Source of the DNA: Actinoplanes sp. DH11
GTDB lineage: Bacteria > Actinomycetota > Actinomycetes > Mycobacteriales > Micromonosporaceae
Length of the DNA stretch: 64,000 nt
Direction: 5' to 3'
NCBI RefSeq assembly: GCF_020873875.1
Contig: NZ_JAHWGU010000017.1
Coordinates: forward strand, 62,001 to 126,000
Below, piece by piece: positions 58,541 to 64,000 of this stretch. Position numbers and translations under genes: made by a program. Every line of letters starts with the position of its first letter. Position 1 is the first letter of the stretch. The notes beneath the pieces were generated by a model that was not told the origin of the DNA, ran no database searches, and worked only from the letters and a program-made list of their open reading frames with translations.

Positions 58541-59458
58541 CTACTGCGCGCGGTCGCGGTCGCGGTAGGTCCAGTTGCCGCCGCCGAGCGTCGACCGGCC
58601 CGGGCCCTGGCCCGGCTGCGGCTGCCGGTGCTGCGGCTGCTGGCCCCACAGCTGTCCGGGCGGGGTGCCGGCAGCCGGTGCCGGGCGCGCCTCCAGCCGG
58701 GAGGCGAGGTAGGCGGCCGCCTCGCGGTCCTCCTCGCTCGGGGCGGCGGCGAGCGCGTACACCATGCCGAGGATCGCGAAGACCACCGCGGCGCCGACCG
58801 GCGCCAGCAGGCCGGTGGCGGTCGCGCCCTCGACCGAACCGAACGACTCGCCGGAGAACACCGACATCGCGGCCATGCCGGTGAAGTGCATGCCGTTCAC
58901 GGCGATACCCATGACCAGCGCCGACGCGAAGATCGCGAGCGGCTTGCGGACGTTCAGGGCCAGCCAGAGCGCGACGGTCGCGGCGACCACGGCGATCGCC
59001 ACCGAGAGGACGACCTCCTGCCCGGCGTAGTGGATCTCGCCGCGGAGGCGCATGGCGGCCATGCCGGTGTAGTGCATCGCGGCCACACCGAGGCCGGCGA
59101 GCACGCCGCCGATCAGGATCCGGATGCGTGGCGCGGCGGAGCCGAGCAGCGCGATCGCCAGGCCGACGCCGACCGCGACGAAGGCGATGACGGCGCTGGC
59201 GACGGTGAGGCCGACGTCGTACCGGATCGGCGTGCCGCTGACGCTGAAGCCCATCATCGCGACGAAGTGCATGCTCCAGATGCCGGTGGCGCCGATCGCC
59301 ACCGCGGCGAGGGTGAGCCACCAGGCACGCTCGCCACCGCTCTTCGCCTGACGGAAGCGCACCGCGGCGGTCAGCCCCAGGAGCGAGCCGAGCACCGACA
59401 GGATGTAGCTCACCGCCGGGGTCACCCATCCATGATCAAAGTGATGGATCTCCGCCAT
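58541..59458 (-). CDS. MHYT-domain membrane sensor, paralogue
   Basis: 305 residues from ATG 59458 with GAGGAA upstream (an earlier start at 59551 is less likely). Seven hydrophobic helices with WSMHFVAMMGF, AMHYTGMAAM and GMHFTGMAAM. The tail is Gln/Pro-rich with no enzymatic output domain. Same organisation as the protein at 21137-22150. Confidence 0.9.
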   Translation of the reverse strand: MAEIHHFDHGWVTPAVSYILSVLGSLLGLTAAVRFRQAKSGGERAWWLTLAAVAIGATGIWSMHFVAMMGFSVSGTPIRYDVGLTVASAVIAFVAVGVGLAIALLGSAAPRIRILIGGVLAGLGVAAMHYTGMAAMRLRGEIHYAGQEVVLSVAIAVVAATVALWLALNVRKPLAIFASALVMGIAVNGMHFTGMAAMSVFSGESFGSVEGATATGLLAPVGAAVVFAILGMVYALAAAPSEEDREAAAYLASRLEARPAPAAGTPPGQLWGQQPQHRQPQPGQGPGRSTLGGGNWTYRDRDRAQ

Positions 59459-59708
59459 TGCGCTGTTCCTCTCGCGTTTCGACATCGCCGCGCTGCATCC
59501 TGCACCCGCCACCGCCAGGACCGTGACTGATTGTGACGCAGGTTTCGTCACGAGAGAACGTGCAACCGATCTCGATTTGGATCTGGTCCGATCGGCTGAC
59601 CTACCATTTGTGCCTGCAAAGACCCGTTTTCACGGATAGCGACCCACATGTCTATCGGTGGGCATTGATGTAACTTTGGGTGAGATGTACGGCCGCGTGA
59701 AGGGCCAC

Positions 59709-60575
59709 TCAGCCGGCGCGGGACAGCAGGTTCACCGCGGCGGCCCGCTGCGAGTGCAACACCTGGACGGTGTCCTCGGTGCACGTTCCCGGCTTGTCGT
59801 CCATCACGCACAGGGTGCCCACCACATGACCCTCGGTGGAGTTCAGCGGCACGCTCGCATACGACCGGATGCCGCTGACCGCGAAGAGCGGCGTGTTCGC
59901 GTACTCCTCCGAGGTGGCACTGTCGCCGATCAGCACCGGTACGTCCTCGGCCACCACGATGGTGTCCGGTGACCACTCGACCGGCACCCCACCGGCCTCC
60001 TGGACCCAGGTCGGCAGCCCGTGCGACCCGGCCACCACCACACTGTCGTTGAGGACCAGCATGATCGCCGCCATCGGCGCGCCGGTCAGCCGGCACAGCT
60101 CCTCGGCGAACCGGTCCAGCGCGGCCGCCTGGGCGGGCCGGGTCAGGAGGTCGGAGACGGCGAGCAGCCGCTCGACGTCGACCAGCTGCGTGGCGCCTCC
60201 GGATGCCGCCTGCTCGCCCGACCCGCGAGCCGCGAGCAGTTCGTTGGCGGCGTCCACGACGTGCCGGGGGCGGACCGGCTTGGAGATCGTCACGTCGACG
60301 AGTCCCCGGGCGGCGGCCGGCGCGGCGGCGGACAGCATGATCACCGGAATGGCTTTGGTCGCCTCGTCGGCGCGCACCCGCTCGGCCACGTCGAGACCGC
60401 TCAGGCCGGGCATGTGGTGGTCGAGAATGATCAGGTCAGGACGGCTCTCGGCGATCACCTCGAGGGCTTTCATTCCGGTGAGCGCCGTGCGAACCGAGTG
60501 ACCCTCGTTGCTCAGCACCGTGGCGAGCAGTTCGGCGATATCGGTGTCGTCCTCCGCGACCACGATCGACGCCAT
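59709..60575 (-). CDS. response regulator with receiver and GAF domains
   Basis: 288 residues. Receiver at about 1-118: VVAEDDTDIAELL with the acidic pair, phospho-acceptor Asp in LIILDHHMPGLSG, and Lys in VTISKPVRP. A GAF domain follows at about 130-285 (SHGLPTWVQEAGGVPVEWS, SYASVPLNSTEGHVVGTLCVMD). No DNA-binding or enzymatic output is seen. An orphan signalling adaptor; no kinase gene is adjacent. Confidence 0.88.
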   Translation of the reverse strand: MASIVVAEDDTDIAELLATVLSNEGHSVRTALTGMKALEVIAESRPDLIILDHHMPGLSGLDVAERVRADEATKAIPVIMLSAAAPAAARGLVDVTISKPVRPRHVVDAANELLAARGSGEQAASGGATQLVDVERLLAVSDLLTRPAQAAALDRFAEELCRLTGAPMAAIMLVLNDSVVVAGSHGLPTWVQEAGGVPVEWSPDTIVVAEDVPVLIGDSATSEEYANTPLFAVSGIRSYASVPLNSTEGHVVGTLCVMDDKPGTCTEDTVQVLHSQRAAAVNLLSRAG

Positions 60576-60634
60576 GCGCAGCTCCTCCTCGGTCGACGGG
60601 CAGAATCGACCTTAACCCCCTCGAGCCAGGCGAA

Positions 60635-61198
60635 TCAGGCGTTTGCCGTGGCCGGGACCGGACCGGCGTCCGCCGGCCGTTCGTCCCACTCGACCTCACG
60701 CGCGCGGATCCGGCGGGCCAGCTCGGCGATCCAGGCAATCTCGGCGGCCACCAGCCCCTGCCAGTACTCCGCCGCCAGCGGACCGTGCCCCGGCGCACGG
60801 CCGGACGCCAGCCGGGCCGCACGCTGGTCGAGAATCACCGCGGCCCGCTCGGCGGAGAGCACCTTCGCACAGCCGACGGCCAGCACGAAGTCCATCGACG
60901 CGGCCGGGGAGTCACGCAGGCCGGATTCGACCCTGCGGTGCAGGCCGGCGCGGCCGGCCTCGGTCGTCTCGTAGACCGTGCGCGGCGGCCGGTTGCCCAC
61001 CCGGCCCGGTTCCCGCGCGGTGACCAGGCCGGCCTTCGCCATCGACTTGAGCAGGGTGGCGACGGTGCTCCGGGTGACCGGCAGGTGCCCGCACCGTTCC
61101 CGCAGCGTGACGGCCAGGTCGTACGCGTGCGCGGGCCGCTCGGCCAGCAGACCCAGGATGGGCAGCACCAGACTGTTCCGGGACGCGTCCAAAGGCAT
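60635..61198 (-). CDS. PadR-family transcriptional regulator
   Basis: 187 residues. Winged helix LPILGLLAERPAHAYDLAVTLRERCGHLPVTRSTVATLLKSMAKAGLV, then the C-terminal dimerisation helix. Divergent from aldO, 54 bp between starts; the palindrome GTATAC near 61208 lies in that gap and is a candidate operator. Confidence 0.85.
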   Translation of the reverse strand: MPLDASRNSLVLPILGLLAERPAHAYDLAVTLRERCGHLPVTRSTVATLLKSMAKAGLVTAREPGRVGNRPPRTVYETTEAGRAGLHRRVESGLRDSPAASMDFVLAVGCAKVLSAERAAVILDQRAARLASGRAPGHGPLAAEYWQGLVAAEIAWIAELARRIRAREVEWDERPADAGPVPATANA

Positions 61199-61252
61199 CG
61201 CCCAAGCGTATACATCTAATCAAAGCGCGGCTCACCACCGTAGGGTGAAGTG

Positions 61253-62515
61253 ATGCGGGAACGACTCACCGACTGGACCGGCACCAACTGGGCCGGCAAC
61301 GTGGCCTTCAGCACCGAGCGCGTGCACCGGCCGAAAACGATCGCTGAGGTGCAGGAGGTCGTGGCCGCCGGCGAGCGGTTGCGGGTGCTCGGCAGCGGCC
61401 ACTCCTTCAACCGGATCGCCGACACCGACGGCGCGCTGATCTCGCTGGCCGGGATGGCCCGCACTGCCGAGATCGGACCGGACCGCACCTCGGTGCGCGT
61501 CGACGGCGGCATCCGCTACGGCGAACTCGCGGCGCTGCTCGAGCCGGCGGGCCTGGCCGTGCACAACCTGGCCTCACTGCCGCACATCTCGGTCGCCGGC
61601 GCGGTCGCCACGGCCACGCACGGCTCCGGCGTCCGCAACGGCAACCTCGCCACCGCCGTCTCCGGCCTGGAGATCGTCCGGCCCGACGGCGAGCTGGTCA
61701 CGCTGACCCGCGACGACGCCGACCTGGCCGGCGCGGTGGTCGGCCTGGGTGCGCTCGGCGTGGTCACCGCACTCACCCTGGACGTCGTACCCGCCTTCGA
61801 GCTCCGGCAGTACGTCTACGACGACCTGTCGGCGGCAGCCCTGCGCGAGTCGCTCGACGAGATCCTCGCGGCCGGGTACAGCGTCAGCCTCTTCACCCGC
61901 TGGACCGGGTCCGGCATCGACAACGTCTGGCTGAAGCGGCACGACCCGATGCCGGCCGGCGACTTCCACGGCGCCACTCCCGCCGACGGGCCGCGCCACC
62001 CGATCCTCGGCATGCCCACCCGAAACTGCACCGAGCAGGGCGGCGTGCCCGGTCCGTGGGCGGCCCGGCTGCCGCACTTCCGGATGGAGTTCACCCCGAG
62101 CAGCGGCGAGGAGCTCCAGTCGGACTGGCACGTGCCGCGGGAGTACGCCCTCGACGCGATCGAGGCGGTGAACGATCTGCGGGAACGCGTCGCGGCAGTG
62201 CTCCAGGTGTGCGAGATCCGCACGGTTGCCGCCGACGAGTTGTGGCTCAGCCCGAACTACCGGAGGGACAGCCTCGCGCTGCACTTCACCTGGATCGCCG
62301 ACACCGATGCGGTACTGCCGGTCGTGGCCGACCTGGAGAAGGCTCTGGCTCCGATGGCGGCTCGCCCGCACTGGGGCAAGATTTTCACGACGGCTCCCGA
62401 TGAGCTGCGGTCCTTGTACCCGCGCTTCGCCGATTTCGCCGGGCTCGCCCACCGTTTCGACCCGACCGGCAAGTTCCGCAACCCCTGGCTGGACAACCTG
62501 CTCGGGACGGACTGA
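61253..62515 (+). CDS. aldO: alditol oxidase
   Basis: 420 residues, closely following Streptomyces AldO. TNWAGNVAF at the start, GSGHSFN with the His that binds FAD covalently, ASLPHISVAGAVATATHGSG, and RPHWGKIFT near the C-terminus. It oxidises xylitol, sorbitol or other alditols to aldoses with reduction of oxygen to hydrogen peroxide. Likely repressed by the divergent PadR regulator. ATG 61253; a GTG one codon earlier is also in frame. Confidence 0.93.
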   Translation: MRERLTDWTGTNWAGNVAFSTERVHRPKTIAEVQEVVAAGERLRVLGSGHSFNRIADTDGALISLAGMARTAEIGPDRTSVRVDGGIRYGELAALLEPAGLAVHNLASLPHISVAGAVATATHGSGVRNGNLATAVSGLEIVRPDGELVTLTRDDADLAGAVVGLGALGVVTALTLDVVPAFELRQYVYDDLSAAALRESLDEILAAGYSVSLFTRWTGSGIDNVWLKRHDPMPAGDFHGATPADGPRHPILGMPTRNCTEQGGVPGPWAARLPHFRMEFTPSSGEELQSDWHVPREYALDAIEAVNDLRERVAAVLQVCEIRTVAADELWLSPNYRRDSLALHFTWIADTDAVLPVVADLEKALAPMAARPHWGKIFTTAPDELRSLYPRFADFAGLAHRFDPTGKFRNPWLDNLLGTD

Positions 62516-62548
62516 CCACCGGCCCGGCCGGTCCGGTCACACCGGGTC

Positions 62549-63010
62549 TCAGCAGCCGCAGGCCGCGCCGGCCGGGGTGGTGAGCTCGTCGGCCGGGCGG
62601 GCCCGGACGCCGTGCTCGTCGCGGACCGGGAAGCCCTCCCGGACCCAGTACTCGTAACCGCCGATCATCTCCTTGACCGGATAGCCCAGCCGGGCGAACT
62701 CCAGCGCGGCCTTCGTGGCGCCGTTGCAGCCCGGTCCCCAGCAGTACGTGACGACGCGGCTGCCCGCCGGTACCACGTCGGCGGCCCCGGCCGCGATCCG
62801 CGCGGTCGGCAGGTGCACGGCGTGCGGCAGGTGGCCCTGGCGCCACGCCTCGTCACCCCGGGAGTCGATGACGATGACGCCGGGCGTGCCCGCCTCCAGG
62901 TCGGCGTGCACGTCACTCACGTCGGTTTCGAAGCGCAGCCGGGCGGCGAAGTGGGCGACGGCCGCGATGTTCTCACCGGCCGCGATGTTCTCACTTGTCA
63001 TGCCGATCAT
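62549..63010 (-). CDS. rhodanese-domain sulfurtransferase
   Basis: 153 residues; ATG 63010 or 63001. One rhodanese domain with VIVIDSRGDEAWRQGHLPHAVHLP and active-site loop CWGPGC. YPVKEMIGGYEYWVREGFPV is the typical C-terminus. The tail ends in AACGC. Sulfur transfer is inferred. The N-terminal IAAGEN is duplicated in tandem. It is divergent from the AraC-type gene. Confidence 0.87.
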   Translation of the reverse strand: MIGMTSENIAAGENIAAVAHFAARLRFETDVSDVHADLEAGTPGVIVIDSRGDEAWRQGHLPHAVHLPTARIAAGAADVVPAGSRVVTYCWGPGCNGATKAALEFARLGYPVKEMIGGYEYWVREGFPVRDEHGVRARPADELTTPAGAACGC

Positions 63011-63073
63011 CGTGCCGTCGCCCGGCCGCCGGCCCCCAGTGGCGGAAACGACGACGGCCGCTAAGATTCCGCC

Positions 63074-64000
63074 ATGCTTCAGGCCGGCCGCCGCGGCCCG
63101 TCCGTGTCGGTGCTCGCCTTCGAGGGCATGTCGGTCTTCGAGGTCGGCATCGTCACCGAGGTCTTCGGGCTGCCGCGTCCCGAATTCGACTTCCCGTGGT
63201 ACGAGCTGACCGTCTGCTCCGAGACACCGGGACCGGTCCGCGTCGTGGGCGGCGCCACCCTGCACACCGGTCACGGCCTGGACGCGTTCGCGGCCGCCGA
63301 CACCGTGATCGTCCCCGGCGTCCCGGACGTGCGCGCCACGCCCTCCGCCGCGCTGGTGGCCGCCCTGCGCGCCGCGCACACCCGGGGCGCCCGCATCCTA
63401 TCCATCTGCTCCGGCGCGTTCGCCCTGGCCGGAGCGGGTCTGCTGGACGGCCGCCGGGCCACCACCCACTGGCGGTACGCGGACCTGTTGCGCACCCGCC
63501 ACCCCGGCATCCGGGTGGACGCCGACGTGCTCTACATCGACGACGGCCAGGTGCTCACCAGTGCCGGCAGTGCGGCCGGCCTGGACCTGTGCCTGCACGT
63601 CATCCGGCTCGACCACGGGCCGACCGTGGCGAACATGGTGGCCCGCCGCCTCGTCGTGCAGCCGCACCGGGACGGCGGGCAGGCGCAGTTCGTGGAGTCG
63701 CCCGTCCCGCCCGGCCCGGACGACGACCGGGTGGCGCGCAGCATGGAGTGGGCGCTGACGAACCTGGCCCACCCGATCACCGTCGACGTCCTGGCGCACC
63801 GGGCGCACATGTCCCCGCGGACCTACCTGCGGCACTTCGCCCGGGCCACCGGCACCACGCCGATCCGCTGGCTGATCACCCAGCGGGTGCACGCCGCCTT
63901 GCCGCTGCTCGAATCCGGCACGGCGCCGATCGAGGAGGTGGCCACGGCGGTCGGCTTCGAGACGGCCGTGACGTTCCGGCACCACTTCACCCGGACGATG
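63074..64000 (+). CDS. GlxA-type AraC-family transcriptional regulator, 3' partial
   Basis: At least 309 codons, running off the window end. The N-terminus is a DJ-1/PfpI-like domain with SICSGAFALAGAGLLDGRRATTHWRY (nucleophile-elbow Cys), TSAGSAAGLDLCLHVI; the C-terminus carries two AraC HTH motifs (LAHRAHMSPRTYLRHFARATGTTP and IEEVATAVGFETAVTFRHHF). It begins 63 bp from the divergent rhodanese gene. Regulates unknown targets. Confidence 0.88.
   Translation, partial: MLQAGRRGPSVSVLAFEGMSVFEVGIVTEVFGLPRPEFDFPWYELTVCSETPGPVRVVGGATLHTGHGLDAFAAADTVIVPGVPDVRATPSAALVAALRAAHTRGARILSICSGAFALAGAGLLDGRRATTHWRYADLLRTRHPGIRVDADVLYIDDGQVLTSAGSAAGLDLCLHVIRLDHGPTVANMVARRLVVQPHRDGGQAQFVESPVPPGPDDDRVARSMEWALTNLAHPITVDVLAHRAHMSPRTYLRHFARATGTTPIRWLITQRVHAALPLLESGTAPIEEVATAVGFETAVTFRHHFTRTM

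Overview
The window is about 72% GC (estimated by eye), with GTG/TTG starts, dense overlapping genes and a characteristic actinobacterial gene set: a conservon, a SARP-type regulator, an ANTAR protein, a c-di-AMP riboswitch in front of an NlpC/P60 gene, MhuD, DUF1360/DUF3817 proteins and alditol oxidase. The gene content and the 75-bp palindromic repeat fit a soil member of the Micromonosporaceae, most like Actinoplanes. That placement is inference; no rRNA is present. I see no phage, integrase, transposase, CRISPR array or biosynthetic gene cluster. This reads as chromosome with accessory carbohydrate genes.

Layout. 1-4.6 kb: the end of an alpha/beta hydrolase gene, tRNA-Arg(TCT), a 75-bp palindromic repeat, an SPFH protein, a DMT transporter and serA. 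4.6-13 kb: a large low-complexity membrane-anchored protein, a LuxR-type response regulator, a miniature SARP-like protein, a methyltransferase, a MarR/MFS efflux pair, the heme-degrading monooxygenase mhuD, and a GAF-ANTAR regulator with a hairpin plus T-run in its leader. 13-22 kb: small conserved actinobacterial membrane proteins, a c-di-AMP riboswitch with its cell-wall hydrolase, a group 2 sigma factor, an SDR, a thymidylate kinase-like protein, a nucleotidyltransferase, BON and phosphoesterase genes, and a MHYT sensor.

22-38 kb is a carbohydrate region. It holds a stand-alone (p)ppGpp-hydrolase-like HD protein, a GH13 alpha-glucosidase, an MFS transporter, a pectate lyase and a pectinesterase that carry nearly identical ricin-type lectin modules, xylB-xylA with a divergent ROK repressor, a solute-binding/VWA protein, a lactonase with a divergent LacI regulator and a clear operator between them, and a lipoprotein. 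Together these suggest breakdown of plant cell wall material (pectin, xylose, alpha-glucosides) with local repressors.

38-46 kb: an unusual SARP-membrane-HhH fusion converges on a complete conservon (cvnA-cvnB-cvnC-cvnD, all overlapping). Divergent from cvnA is a pair of proteins of unknown function that share a short domain. 46-64 kb: an M48 protease, a CYP152-type peroxygenase, GH20 hexosaminidase, two acetyltransferases, a repeat-rich 680-bp gap, a WYL regulator divergent from a DrrAB-like ABC exporter, CorA, a secreted protein with a His/Gln/Gly octarepeat, a PRC-barrel protein, a second MHYT protein, a receiver-GAF regulator, PadR divergent from alditol oxidase, a rhodanese, and a GlxA-type AraC regulator that runs off the end.

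The items I rate as most worth follow-up are the 75-bp palindrome family and its 26-bp satellite, the SARP-HhH fusion, the ANTAR gene leader, the octarepeat protein, and the duplicated ricin modules. All functions come from reading sequence motifs; no database search was run.
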